From positions 39,754-103,753 of the forward strand of contig NZ_FNVZ01000002.1 in the NCBI RefSeq assembly GCF_900104625.1: a DNA stretch of 64,000 nucleotides, given 5' to 3'. The translations under genes and the position numbers were made by a program. The notes beneath the pieces are model-generated. The model was not told where the DNA came from. It searched no databases and worked only from the letters and a program-made list of their open reading frames with translations. Positions 17,316 to 26,484 of this stretch are shown piece by piece. This DNA comes from Leptotrichia massiliensis. GTDB lineage: Bacteria; Fusobacteriota; Fusobacteriia; Fusobacteriales; Leptotrichiaceae. The number at the start of each line of letters is the position of its first letter. Position 1 is the stretch's first letter.

Positions 17316-18332
17316 TTAAAAATCACTTTTTAAAATTTCCCCTTTTCTCAAATCACTTCTCATTTTTTGAATAATATCATCCATTTCATCCAGTTTTTTC
17401 AAAATTTTCTTTTCTTCAGGGCTTGTTGTAATAATTTTACTGATTCCACCATTTTTTATTATAATTCGTTTGTCTGCTATTAGTGCCAATGTTGGGTCGT
17501 GTGTTGCCATTAATACGATTTTGTCTGATGAAACAAGTAATTCCAAGGCTTTTTTCCTGTCAATTCCTGCATTTTCAATTTCGTCAATTAGGACAATTGG
17601 AGATGAGCTTAAAATGGCTGTGTCGGCAATCATTAAAGCACGGGATTGTCCACCACTTAGGGCTGTGATTGCAGTAGTTAAGTCAAATTGCTCTCCAGCT
17701 AGATTGTTTGCAGCGGTAATGATTTTTTCCACAGTTTCGTCAATATTTTCAATCATTCGGCTTTGAGCGTGCAGTTCTAGAAATTCCTTTACTGATAAAT
17801 CCATAACAAAATTCATGTTTTGTGATAGTTGTGCGACTAATTTGTTGTTTGAGGAATAACGCCATTTTTTGTCTGGAAGTTCACCGTTTATAAGTATTTG
17901 ACGCTGTGTTGGAGTGTCTTTCTGGGCAGTCCATTCGATGTCGGCAAGAAGTCTTGATTTTCCAGAGCCTGTAGGCCCTACAATGGAAATAATTTCTGAT
18001 TTATGAATATCAAGCCGCTCAAATCCCTCTTTATTCCCAGATTTATCTTGCCCAGCGACAATTGTAAGCATATCAATCGAATTTTCCTCTTCCATTCCCA
18101 AAAAAAGTTTCATCTGCTCAATGTAGTCAACAAGACTTTCCTCAATTTTTTCCACATCCAGTGCAAAGTCCTCAATTTTATCTTCTGCAAAAGTTACGAT
18201 AAACTCGTGAAATGTCTTATTCTGAAAAGTTTCCACAGGCAAGTGGTTTTCAGTAAAAAAGTTTTCTGCAAAGGGATATTTATTGCTAAGTTCACTAATA
18301 GTCAATTTATTTATTAAATCGTTATTTTTCAT
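17316..18332 (-). CDS. ABC-type ATPase with DUF1858-like N-terminal domain, no membrane partner
   Basis: 338 residues, cytosolic. Residues 1-75 form a small helical domain (LTISELSNKYPFAENFFTEN) resembling DUF1858 and the N-terminus of the third protein of this operon. The ABC domain follows with Walker A GPTGSGKS (119-126), Q-loop region QLSQNMNF, signature LSGGQSRA (from 225), Walker B IVLIDE (Asp250-Glu251) and switch His278 (MATHD). It lacks membrane helices and no permease gene adjoins it. It is the last gene of the three-gene module (34-base gap from the GTPase). It probably powers a cytosolic assembly or remodelling step rather than transport; the role is unknown. Confidence 0.8.
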   Translation of the reverse strand: MKNNDLINKLTISELSNKYPFAENFFTENHLPVETFQNKTFHEFIVTFAEDKIEDFALDVEKIEESLVDYIEQMKLFLGMEEENSIDMLTIVAGQDKSGNKEGFERLDIHKSEIISIVGPTGSGKSRLLADIEWTAQKDTPTQRQILINGELPDKKWRYSSNNKLVAQLSQNMNFVMDLSVKEFLELHAQSRMIENIDETVEKIITAANNLAGEQFDLTTAITALSGGQSRALMIADTAILSSSPIVLIDEIENAGIDRKKALELLVSSDKIVLMATHDPTLALIADKRIIIKNGGISKIITTSPEEKKILKKLDEMDDIIQKMRSDLRKGEILKSDF

Positions 18333-18366
18333 ATTTTTTCCTTTTTTATTATTTTTATCTATTTTT

Positions 18367-19059
18367 TTATTGCTGTAAATTCATTTTTCGGACATTACCC
18401 ATCTGGTATTTTTCACCGATTCTCTTTTCTCCTAAGCAGTAAGAGCAAAGTGCTGATGGCATTGGAAATCTAAGTTCCATTCCCTGAACGCTGTCTATTT
18501 CCAGTTCTTTTTCATAAAGAAGTGTACTTAATTCGTATGCTCCCTGTCCAGTAAGCCCGTTAACGTGCATTGTTACAGCTTTTGGATTTACAGAGTTCAC
18601 ACGTGAGGCAAAAACTTCACGTTCAGCTTGTGAAACAATGTCCCCTTTTGTAATAATCACAATATCAGCGGCTTTTAATAATGGTCCAATCTTTTTAGGT
18701 GTATTAATTCCTGATAAATTATCGATTACACAGACTCCCTTGATGTCCTTGATATATGGCGAACATCTGTTGCAAAGTCCTGCTGATTCTGTAATTAATA
18801 TTGAAAGTCCAAGACTGTTTCCCCATTGCACAACTTCCTCGATATTTGATACGAAGAAATGGTCTGGGCATAAAGCTCCTGAAATTCCTTTTTTTACTGG
18901 GATTCCTGCTTTTGCGTATAATTTGTCATCATCTGTGTAAAGGCAGTCGAATTTGACTACTCCAACTGACATTCCTTGTGATTTTAAGGCTTCTACTGTT
19001 TTTAGAATAACACTTGTTTTTCCTGATGATGGTGGGCCTGAAAATATTATCAAATTCAT
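18367..19059 (-). CDS. Cys-rich P-loop GTPase, CobW/HypB/UreG-like
   Basis: 230 residues. P-loop GPPSSGKT (8-15), metal-site-like switch ESAGLCNRCSPY (Cys96, Cys99), guanine-type TKGD (137-140), and a C-terminal CxxC (Cys205, Cys208) in ALCSYCLGEKR. Another Cys lies in GALCPDHFF (Cys64). Related SIMIBI GTPases deliver nickel, cobalt or zinc into metalloenzymes or cofactors. It lies between the substrate-binding-fold gene (27 bases upstream) and the ABC ATPase. A metal-handling role is inferred from the Cys pairs and family; the client is not identified. Confidence 0.8.
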   Translation of the reverse strand: MNLIIFSGPPSSGKTSVILKTVEALKSQGMSVGVVKFDCLYTDDDKLYAKAGIPVKKGISGALCPDHFFVSNIEEVVQWGNSLGLSILITESAGLCNRCSPYIKDIKGVCVIDNLSGINTPKKIGPLLKAADIVIITKGDIVSQAEREVFASRVNSVNPKAVTMHVNGLTGQGAYELSTLLYEKELEIDSVQGMELRFPMPSALCSYCLGEKRIGEKYQMGNVRKMNLQQ

Positions 19060-19086
19060 AATTTTTCTCCTTTTTTTATTTAAAAA

Positions 19087-20313
19087 TTATTCTGTAAAAC
19101 TTTTTTGTACATCATTATTAAATTCTTCTTCACATTCACGAATAATTTTCCCAATATCATGGCTATAGATGTAATCCCAGCCAATCCATTTGAAATTCTG
19201 ATGTTCTTCTAAATGGTTATCCACATTTGGATTTGTTGATGGGAATTTTCCGTTTGCAGAAAAAATTGTTCCAATTTCATTTGACATAAATAAGTCCATA
19301 AATGGCTTGATTTTATCTGCCTTAGATTTTTTTGTAATCATAAATATCGGACTTAGCAAAGCTCCATCTTTTGGCCATACAGCCTCCAAATCTCCTGATC
19401 CATCAATCATTTGTGAAAAAAAGTATGGAATAATGCTGACAGCAGGGGCTTCTGGTGTTCGAGTTCTGGCTTTTACCATTTGAGCAGGGTGCAAGCTCTT
19501 TTTGTATGAACGTGCCAATTTATGTATCCCGTCCATTCCAAAATCTTTGTAAAGATTTGCAAGAAGGGCATTAAACAAGTCTAAATCAGCCATTGGCAAT
19601 GCAACTGAATCTTCAAATTCTTCATTTAATAAGCCTGCCCAAGTTTCCGGTGCTTTTCGATCTCCTAAAGAAGTCTTGTTTACTAAAAATATTGCTGGCA
19701 CGACTCCCATTATTGCGTAACGCTTTTTAGGATCCCGCAAGTCAATAGTTTCGTTGCAAAAATCTTTATTCATATTTTCAAGGTGTGTTTCAAAAATACC
19801 ATTTTCCATGTACTGTCCCATCAAATTCTTATCAAAAAATAGTTCAAATCCAGCCGAAAGAAGCACATCCGAAACTTTATCAGGATTACCTGTCTTAACT
19901 TTTTCTACAACCCAGTCAAGCCCTAAATTTGCTGATTTTAAGGTATATGAAATAGTATAATCGTTTTTCTCGTTCTGTTCGTTTACCCAGTCTTTTATAC
20001 CTTCTAAAAGTGGTATTCTAATAGGGCAAGGCAGAACTCCTTCAATTATTAAGTCACTATTTTCATCAGCTTTGCTCTCATCTAGCGAAACATCAATATC
20101 TGCATCTTTTTTTAAAAATGTTTCCAGTTTTTCAATAAACAGTTCCTGATTAAGTTTTTTTGACATAAGAGCCATTTTCAAAGTAATATTTTTCCCCATA
20201 ACCTCAAGCATCTGCTTATTTTTTAACTGTTCAAATCCATTTGCAATAAAAAAATCCAAAGCTTCAGGATATTTATTTATAATTTCATAAAGTGTATCGT
20301 CTAAACTAAACAT
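19087..20313 (-). CDS. Cytosolic substrate-binding-protein-fold protein with DUF1858-like N-terminal domain
   Basis: 408 residues. Residues 1-65 are a DUF1858-like helical domain (LYEIINKYPEALDFFIANGF). The rest resembles a type II extracellular solute-binding protein of the ferric iron/molybdate type (GVVPAIFLVNKTSLGDRKAPETWAGLL in parts, ALPMADLDLFNALLANLYKD, TKKSKADKIKPFMDLFMS). No signal peptide or lipobox is present, so it should stay in the cytosol, which is odd for this fold. It is the first gene of the module with a GTPase and an ABC ATPase, preceded by a leader with a terminator-like hairpin. Ligand unknown. Confidence 0.75.
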   Translation of the reverse strand: MFSLDDTLYEIINKYPEALDFFIANGFEQLKNKQMLEVMGKNITLKMALMSKKLNQELFIEKLETFLKKDADIDVSLDESKADENSDLIIEGVLPCPIRIPLLEGIKDWVNEQNEKNDYTISYTLKSANLGLDWVVEKVKTGNPDKVSDVLLSAGFELFFDKNLMGQYMENGIFETHLENMNKDFCNETIDLRDPKKRYAIMGVVPAIFLVNKTSLGDRKAPETWAGLLNEEFEDSVALPMADLDLFNALLANLYKDFGMDGIHKLARSYKKSLHPAQMVKARTRTPEAPAVSIIPYFFSQMIDGSGDLEAVWPKDGALLSPIFMITKKSKADKIKPFMDLFMSNEIGTIFSANGKFPSTNPNVDNHLEEHQNFKWIGWDYIYSHDIGKIIRECEEEFNNDVQKSFTE

Positions 20314-20352
20314 ATTAATTTTCTCCTTAAATTAAATAAAATTTAAAATATT

Positions 20353-20397
20353 AAAAAGAGTCTTATGTGAAAATTAAAATATTTTCTGACTCTTTTT
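20353..20397 (-). promoter_or_regulatory. Leader hairpin / possible attenuator of the three-gene module
   Basis: On the minus strand AAAAAGAGTC (20388-20397) pairs perfectly with GACTCTTTTT (20353-20362), the 3' arm providing the U-run. It lies downstream of the predicted promoter at 20430-20438 and 40 bases before the first ATG. It therefore could stop transcription within the leader. It might alternatively be a second adhE terminator, since a weaker one lies at 20500-20525. No riboswitch class was recognised. Confidence 0.55.
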
Positions 20398-20429
20398 AAT
20401 AAGTTTTGTAAAATTGTCCAGTATGAAAA

Positions 20430-20438
20430 ATTATAACA
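20430..20438 (-). promoter_or_regulatory. Extended -10 promoter element for the three-gene module
   Basis: The minus strand reads TGTTATAAT, an extended -10 (TGnTATAAT) with no good -35. It would start an RNA near 20423, giving a leader of about 110 bases that includes the 20353-20397 hairpin. Confidence 0.45.
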
Positions 20439-20499
20439 TAAAATAACAAAGAAAAAGTGTAATGTTTGTTACATGAATTAAATAAATTTTATAAAAAAA

Positions 20500-20525
20500 G
20501 ACTATCTCAAATTTATAAGACAATC
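20500..20525 (-). terminator. Terminator of adhE
   Basis: GACTATCT (20500-20507) pairs with AGACAATC (20518-20525), including two wobble pairs. On the minus strand it is followed by TTTTTTT and lies about 30 bases after the adhE stop. Confidence 0.65.
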
Positions 20526-20553
20526 CTTTATTTTTAAGTTATTATTGTTTTAA

Positions 20554-23181
20554 TTAGAATCCTAAAATTTTTGCTACTCTTTCTTTTTCATTTTCCCATT
20601 CTTTTCCGTAGTAAGCCTTCAAGTAAATTTCTCTTAATTCTTCCATTAGCGGATATCTTGGGTTAGCTGGAGTACATTGGTCATCGAAAGCATCTAGTGA
20701 CATTTCATCTACAGCTTCCAAGAAGTCTTTTTCAGGCACTCCCCATTCTTTAATACTTGCTGGAATTCCTATTTTTCTATTTAATTCATTAATTCCTTTA
20801 ATTAAATTTTCTACTTTTTCTTCTTTAGTATTTCCGCCAAATCCTAGATAATCGTTCATTTCAGCGTATCTTTGCATTGCATCAGGATATCTATATTGAG
20901 GGAATAATCCCATCTTTGTTGGAGCCTCAGCTGCATTGAAACGGATAACTTCTTCAAGAAGCATAGCATTTGCGATACCGTGTGGCACGTGGAATTTTCC
21001 TCCAAGTTTGTGTGCAAGTGAGTGGTTTATTCCTAAGAATGCATTTGCGAAAGCCATTCCTGCAAGACATGAAGCATTTGCCATTTTTTCTTTTGCTTTA
21101 ATTGCTTTTGAACCTAATTCTACTGATTCTGGTAAGTATTTAAATACAAGCCTAGCTGCTTCTTTTGAATAAGGTTTTGTGTATTCTGTTGCCATAACTG
21201 AAACATAAGCCTCAAGAGCATGTGTAAATACGTCAATTCCAGAAGCTACTGTAAGCCCTTTTGGCATTGTAAGCATAAGTTCAGGGTCATTAATTGCCAC
21301 GTGTGGTGTCAATGCATAATCTGCAAGAGGATATTTGATTCCAGTTTCATCATCTGTAATTACTGAGAATGGCGTTACTTCCGAACCAGTTCCAGCTGAT
21401 GTTGCCACTGCAATAAATTTCGCTTTTTTACCCATTTCAGGAAATTCAATGATTCTCTTTCTAATATCCATAAATCTCATTGCCAAATCTCTAAATCGAA
21501 GTTCTGGATGTTCGTACAATACCCACATAATTTTAGCGGCATCCATTGCAGATCCTCCACCAAGAGCAATAACAACATCAGGATTGTATTCAAGCATTGC
21601 TTTTGCTCCAGCCTGAGCTGAACTTAATGTTGGATCCTCTTTTACTTCTGAGAATATTCTATAATCGATATGTATACTATCAAGTACTTTTGTAATATGT
21701 TCTGTATATCCTAATTCAGCCAATACTTTATCCGTTACGATAAATGCTTTTTTGTGACTTCCTTTCAATTCTTCTAAAGCTGTCGGAAGCGATCCGTATT
21801 TGAAATAAATTTTTTCAGGAACTTTGAACCATAACATATTTTCTCTTCTTTCTGCAATTGTTTTTACATTTAATAAATGTTTTACTCCTACGTTTTCTGA
21901 CACAGAATTTCCTCCCCATGAACCACATCCAAGTGTTAATGATGGCTCTAATTTAAAGTTAAATACATCTCCGATTGCTCCAAGTGATGCTGGCATATTG
22001 ATTAGTGTACGTCCTGTTTTCATCAATCTTCCAAATTTATCTATTTTTTCTTTTTCAGCTAAATTAATATATAACGAAGATGTATGTCCTAATCCTCCAA
22101 GTCTTACTAATTCATCAGCTTTTTTAAGTCCATCTTCAAAATCTTCTGCTTTATACATTGCAAGCACTGGAGATAATTTTTCGTGTGCAAAAGGTTCTTC
22201 TGTTGCAGTAGATTCTACTTCTCCAATTAAAACTTTTGAACTTTTTGGAATTTCAAATCCTGCCATACCTGCAATAACGTATGCACTTTTTCCAACTACA
22301 TCAGCATTCAAGTTTCCATTTATAAACAATATTTCTCTTACTTTGTTTAATTCTTCTTCATTAAGAATATAAGCTCCTCTGTTTAAAAACTCGCTTCTAA
22401 CTTTATCATAAATTTCTTTATCTATAATTACAGACTGCTCTGTCGCACAAATTACCCCATTATCAAATGTTTTAGACATTAAAATATAGTTTGCAGTCAT
22501 TTTTATATCTGCTGATTTATCAATTACAACTGGTGTATTTCCAGCTCCAACCCCAATCGCAGGAGTTCCTGATGAATAAGCAGATTTAACCATTCCTGGT
22601 CCACCTGTCGCAAGTATTAAATCAGCACTTGCCATAAGTTCTCTTGATAATTCCACACTTGGTTCATCAATCCATCCAATTATATCCTTTGGTGCTCCAT
22701 ATTTTACTGCTGTTTCCAATGCAATTTTAGCTGTTTCAATTGTTGCTTGTTTCGCTCTTGGATGTGGTGAAAATATTATTGCATTTCTTGTTTTCAATGA
22801 TATTAATGTTTTGAACATTGCTGTTGAAGTCGGGTTTGTTGTTGGTACAATACCTGCGATAATTCCTATTGGAGTTGCAATTTTTTTAACTCCATAAGAT
22901 CTGTCGTCTTCCAACACTCCACAAGTTTTTTCGTCTTTGTATTTATTGTAAATATATTCAGAAGCAAAGTGATTTTTTATAACTTTATCTTCCACAATTC
23001 CCATTCCAGTTTCTGCCACTGCCAAATTTGCCAGCGTAATTCTTTCATCATTCATTTTTTGAGCCACTTTTCTAAAAATCTTGTCGACTCTTTCCTGATC
23101 AAATGTCGCAAATTCTTCCTGAGCTTTTCTAACTCTTTGAATAAGTGCCTTCAAACTTTCCAAATCTTTAACTACTGCCAT
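20554..23181 (-). CDS. adhE: Bifunctional acetaldehyde-CoA / alcohol dehydrogenase
   Basis: 875 residues, the usual AdhE size. The N-terminal half is a CoA-acylating aldehyde dehydrogenase with the catalytic Cys in FDNGVICATEQSV and GVGAGNTPVVID. The C-terminal half is an iron alcohol dehydrogenase with GGGSAMDAAKIMW, GIDVFTHALEAY and the metal His residues of GINHSLAHKLGGKFHVPHG. It converts acetyl-CoA to ethanol and regenerates NAD in fermentation, typically forming spirosomes. The ATG follows TAGGAGG. It is monocistronic with its own terminator and a 380-base leader region. Confidence 0.98.
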   Translation of the reverse strand: MAVVKDLESLKALIQRVRKAQEEFATFDQERVDKIFRKVAQKMNDERITLANLAVAETGMGIVEDKVIKNHFASEYIYNKYKDEKTCGVLEDDRSYGVKKIATPIGIIAGIVPTTNPTSTAMFKTLISLKTRNAIIFSPHPRAKQATIETAKIALETAVKYGAPKDIIGWIDEPSVELSRELMASADLILATGGPGMVKSAYSSGTPAIGVGAGNTPVVIDKSADIKMTANYILMSKTFDNGVICATEQSVIIDKEIYDKVRSEFLNRGAYILNEEELNKVREILFINGNLNADVVGKSAYVIAGMAGFEIPKSSKVLIGEVESTATEEPFAHEKLSPVLAMYKAEDFEDGLKKADELVRLGGLGHTSSLYINLAEKEKIDKFGRLMKTGRTLINMPASLGAIGDVFNFKLEPSLTLGCGSWGGNSVSENVGVKHLLNVKTIAERRENMLWFKVPEKIYFKYGSLPTALEELKGSHKKAFIVTDKVLAELGYTEHITKVLDSIHIDYRIFSEVKEDPTLSSAQAGAKAMLEYNPDVVIALGGGSAMDAAKIMWVLYEHPELRFRDLAMRFMDIRKRIIEFPEMGKKAKFIAVATSAGTGSEVTPFSVITDDETGIKYPLADYALTPHVAINDPELMLTMPKGLTVASGIDVFTHALEAYVSVMATEYTKPYSKEAARLVFKYLPESVELGSKAIKAKEKMANASCLAGMAFANAFLGINHSLAHKLGGKFHVPHGIANAMLLEEVIRFNAAEAPTKMGLFPQYRYPDAMQRYAEMNDYLGFGGNTKEEKVENLIKGINELNRKIGIPASIKEWGVPEKDFLEAVDEMSLDAFDDQCTPANPRYPLMEELREIYLKAYYGKEWENEKERVAKILGF

Positions 23182-23559
23182 TTTTCCTCCTATAAATAAA
23201 GCATATATTTTGTTACATTCCTTATAAATTATATAATACTCTATTTTATCAAAAAACTCAAGTGTTTTTTTTCACTTTCTCATTATAATTTATATTTGTA
23301 TAACAAAGTAAGGTAATTTTTGGTGAATAAAAACGATTAAATACATTTATGTATTTCTTTCGTCAAAACCTTTATAACAAATATATTTTATAAATTTTTT
23401 CTAAAGCGAGTGTTAGTGAGTTAGTTTTCATAGTAATCAAGGTTTATCAAAATAAATTAAAAGTCCTACAAGAATCAAGTAATGATTTATAGGGGACTTG
23501 GTATGTTTAATTATACTTTCTTTTTTATATTTGTTAAGCAAAAAATAAAAAACGAAAAA
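23182..23559 (-). promoter_or_regulatory. adhE upstream region without genes
   Basis: About 380 bases between adhE and the trkH terminator hold no credible gene. On the minus strand several TATAAT-like -10 elements occur without convincing -35 boxes. An AAGTG-N8-CACTT inverted repeat (near 23260-23278) lies about 80 bases upstream of the ATG and could be an operator or a small hairpin. A Rex operator, expected for adhE, was looked for but not convincingly seen. Confidence 0.4.
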
Positions 23560-23588
23560 GGAAGCAGAATCCCAAAAATTCTACTTCC
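23560..23588 (-). terminator. Terminator of the trkA-trkH operon
   Basis: GGAAGCAGAAT (23560-23570) pairs with ATTCTACTTCC (23578-23588), with one mismatch. The minus strand continues into TTTTTCGTTTTTT. It lies about 57 bases after the trkH stop. Confidence 0.7.
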
Positions 23589-23644
23589 ACACACATTAAT
23601 AACGTTGTTTTGTTTTTTGATTATGATTTTCATTATATCATAAA

Positions 23645-25090
23645 TTATTTTAATTTCCATGCTGTTGGAGAAAATAATATTAACATTGGAAAAATTTCCA
23701 GCCTTCCTGCCAACATTCCAAAACTTAGGATTACTTTTGAAAAATTATTCAGTTCAGCAAAGCTAAATGCTGGACCTACTTTTCCTAGTCCTGGACCGAT
23801 ATTGTTGAATGTGGCTGCAACGGCACTGAATGCTGTCATAAAATCATCCACTGAATAGGAAATTATTAGTAAAATTCCTCCAAAAACAAGAGCATATACT
23901 AGAAAATATACTGCGATGCTTTTTTGCATTTTCACATTTACTGCCTTATCATCATATTTTACTGTAACTACACGATTTGGGCTTATCATTTGGACTATTT
24001 CTGCAAAGTAGATTTTTACCATTAACACTACTCTCGATATTTTCAGTCCCCCAGCGGTAGAGCCTGCACATGCACCAAAAAACATTAGTATCAACAAGAT
24101 AACTTGTGAAAATAACGGCCATTTTCCGAAGTCGGCTGTGGAATATCCTGTTGTTGTAATAACCGAGGAAACAGAGAAGAATACATCTCTTATGCACTTC
24201 CAGATTGAGCCATATGTTTGATATATATTAAAAACTATTAATGCGATTGCTCCAAAAACTATTAACAAATAATATTTTAATTCTTCATTTTTAAATACAT
24301 CTTTTACTTTTCCAATTAAAATAAAATAATAAATATTAAAGTTTACTCCAAAAACTAGCATTCCAATTCCTAAAACAATTTCAACATAAGGGTTGTTATA
24401 TGGTAAGATACTCCCATTTCTTACCCCGAAACCACCTGTTCCAGCCGTACCAAATGCAAGAAGCGAAGATTCAAACAAGTCCAGCCCACCAAACATTAAT
24501 AAAATTATTACAGCAATTGTCATTACAATATAAATTTTATAAAGCATTCTGGCTGTTGTTGATAATTTGGACACTAACTTTCCAAATGTCGGACCTGGAA
24601 CTTCTGCCTTCATTACGTGAACTGAAGTAGCAGAACTGGGAAAAATTGCAAGTGCCAGAACTAACACTCCCATTCCTCCAACAAAGTGAGTAAAACTTCG
24701 CCAGAATAAATTGGACTGGCTAATTTTACTAAGATCAGTTATTATACTTGAACCAGTCGTCGTAAAACCGCTCACAATTTCAAAAAAGGCATCTACAAAC
24801 GACGGTATTTCCTTTGTGAATACAAACGGCAATGCTCCAAACATAGACATTAAAATCCACGAAAGTGAAACAATTATATAACCTTCTCTTCCTTGAATCC
24901 GCTGATCTTTAGGAAGTTTTGCTGAAAGCAGAAAGCCAGTTGCCAGAAGAAGAAGTATTACAGAGCCGTAAGCAATTTTATATTTTATGCTTTCATTGTA
25001 CAAAAAACTTATAATTAGAGGTAAAACCATTAATCCAGCTTCAAGTATAAGTATTTTCCCGATTATGTAACCTATCATTTTTTTATTCAT
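23645..25090 (-). CDS. trkH: Trk/Ktr-type potassium uptake channel protein
   Basis: 481 residues forming the membrane subunit of a K+ uptake system. The four selectivity-filter P-loops are visible: FTTTGSSII, GTAGTGGFGVRN, VITTTGYSTADF and TFNNIGPGLG. About ten membrane helices surround them. It is nine bases downstream of trkA, the NAD-binding regulatory subunit, in the same operon. TrkH and KtrB are close relatives; pairing with a two-domain TrkA favours TrkH. Confidence 0.93.
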   Translation of the reverse strand: MNKKMIGYIIGKILILEAGLMVLPLIISFLYNESIKYKIAYGSVILLLLATGFLLSAKLPKDQRIQGREGYIIVSLSWILMSMFGALPFVFTKEIPSFVDAFFEIVSGFTTTGSSIITDLSKISQSNLFWRSFTHFVGGMGVLVLALAIFPSSATSVHVMKAEVPGPTFGKLVSKLSTTARMLYKIYIVMTIAVIILLMFGGLDLFESSLLAFGTAGTGGFGVRNGSILPYNNPYVEIVLGIGMLVFGVNFNIYYFILIGKVKDVFKNEELKYYLLIVFGAIALIVFNIYQTYGSIWKCIRDVFFSVSSVITTTGYSTADFGKWPLFSQVILLILMFFGACAGSTAGGLKISRVVLMVKIYFAEIVQMISPNRVVTVKYDDKAVNVKMQKSIAVYFLVYALVFGGILLIISYSVDDFMTAFSAVAATFNNIGPGLGKVGPAFSFAELNNFSKVILSFGMLAGRLEIFPMLILFSPTAWKLK

Positions 25091-25099
25091 TTTTACTCC

Positions 25100-26458
25100 T
25101 TAAACTCGCTCAAGTATATCGTCAAAATCTTCTATTGAAGGAATTGTCGAAACTATCATCACGCTGTCATTACTTTTTATCATATCATTTCCACCTGGAA
25201 AAATCATTTTTCCATTTCTCAATATGCTTGCAACCAATGTTCCTTTTTTTATTTTCAAGTCTTTTAACGGAATATCAATAGCGGCACTATTTTCATTAAT
25301 TTCAAAAGTAATAAGTTCAACTTTATTTTCAAGTCTGTATAATAAACTCATTGTAGAACTTCGCATATCGGTTCTTGATCTTACAACACTTATTATCATA
25401 TCAGAAATAACTTTTTTAGGTACGACTGTTGAAGTCCCTGTGCTGCTTTCCAATATTGGAAGCAATAAAGTCCTGTTCATTTTTGTAATCAATTTGGCAT
25501 CTGTTATAGAATTTACAAACATTGAAATAACGGCATTTTCCTCATCGCTGTCAGTAATAATTACAACAGCATCATAATTTTTTATACCTTCCTGAATCAA
25601 AAATTCCTGATCTGCTTCATCTCCCCGTATTACAATAGCTTTTGAATATGCTTCACTCAATTTTTCAGCACGTTCTCTGTCGTTTTCAATAACCTTAACT
25701 TTATTTTTATTTTCCAGCAGTTTTCTAACCAAATAGTGAGAAATTGTCCCGCCTCCAATAACTATTGTTGACTTTATTTTTAAATTGCTTTGTTCAATTT
25801 TATCATAAAATTTACGTACTGCCTCAATAGATCCAGCAATATAAATAATATCGCCTTCAAGAATTGTAAAATCTCCACTTGGTATAAATATTTCGTTACC
25901 TCTCTTAACAGTACAGATTATTATCTTGTCTTGTGAATCAAATTCCAGATATTTTAACTGCGTTCCGTTCAAAAAGCTATGTTTTTCGACTCTTATTGAA
26001 ATAAAATTTGCTTTCTGTCCAAAAAAATTCTCCACACTTAATGCTACTGGAAACATCAGTTTATTGGCAATATTTTTTGCTGATTCAAATTCAGGGTTTA
26101 ACATAAGTGAAATTCCCAAATTTTCTCTTACAAACTGCATATTTGAACTGTACTCAGGATTTCTTACCCTTGCTATCGTAAATTTTGCTCCTATTTTTTT
26201 TGCAATAATTGAGGAAATTATATTTAACTCATCGGACTCTGTAGCCGCAATAAAAATATCGGCACTGTCTGCACCAGCTTCTAGCAGCGTTTCGTATGAA
26301 GCCCCATTTCCAACCATTCCTGTTATATCATAATTTTCCATAAGTTTATTTAATACTTTTTCCTCTTTTTCAATTAAGATTACGTCGTTTCCCACCTCTG
26401 ACAGTTCGCTGCAAAGTGATTCACCAACGACACCAGCTCCTGCTATAACTATTTTCAT
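25100..26458 (-). CDS. trkA: Trk system potassium uptake regulatory protein
   Basis: 452 residues with the duplicated RCK architecture. The first RCK_N starts MKIVIAGAGVVGESLCSEL (NAD-binding GxGxxG) and is followed by an RCK_C. A second RCK_N starts STIVIGGGTISHYLVRKLL, again followed by an RCK_C. It forms the cytosolic gating ring on TrkH and senses NAD(H)/ATP. It is the upstream gene of a two-gene operon with trkH, with a nine-base gap. The hemB gene upstream ends 26 bases away and may be transcribed with it. Confidence 0.94.
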   Translation of the reverse strand: MKIVIAGAGVVGESLCSELSEVGNDVILIEKEEKVLNKLMENYDITGMVGNGASYETLLEAGADSADIFIAATESDELNIISSIIAKKIGAKFTIARVRNPEYSSNMQFVRENLGISLMLNPEFESAKNIANKLMFPVALSVENFFGQKANFISIRVEKHSFLNGTQLKYLEFDSQDKIIICTVKRGNEIFIPSGDFTILEGDIIYIAGSIEAVRKFYDKIEQSNLKIKSTIVIGGGTISHYLVRKLLENKNKVKVIENDRERAEKLSEAYSKAIVIRGDEADQEFLIQEGIKNYDAVVIITDSDEENAVISMFVNSITDAKLITKMNRTLLLPILESSTGTSTVVPKKVISDMIISVVRSRTDMRSSTMSLLYRLENKVELITFEINENSAAIDIPLKDLKIKKGTLVASILRNGKMIFPGGNDMIKSNDSVMIVSTIPSIEDFDDILERV

Positions 26459-26484
26459 ACTTTATACTCTCTCTTTTTTATTTT

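Noticed and set aside
21824..22372. 182-codon plus-strand open frame
   Set aside because: It lies antisense within adhE, is a Ser/Pro/Phe-rich shadow of the coding strand, and has no ribosome site.
23182..23559. Rex operator upstream of adhE
   Set aside because: Several TTGTTA/TAACAA half-sites exist by composition, but no convincing inverted pair with correct spacing was found.
23503..23643. 47-codon plus-strand frame with a hydrophobic end
   Set aside because: It spans the trkH terminator hairpin of the opposite strand and has no good ribosome site, so it is probably chance.
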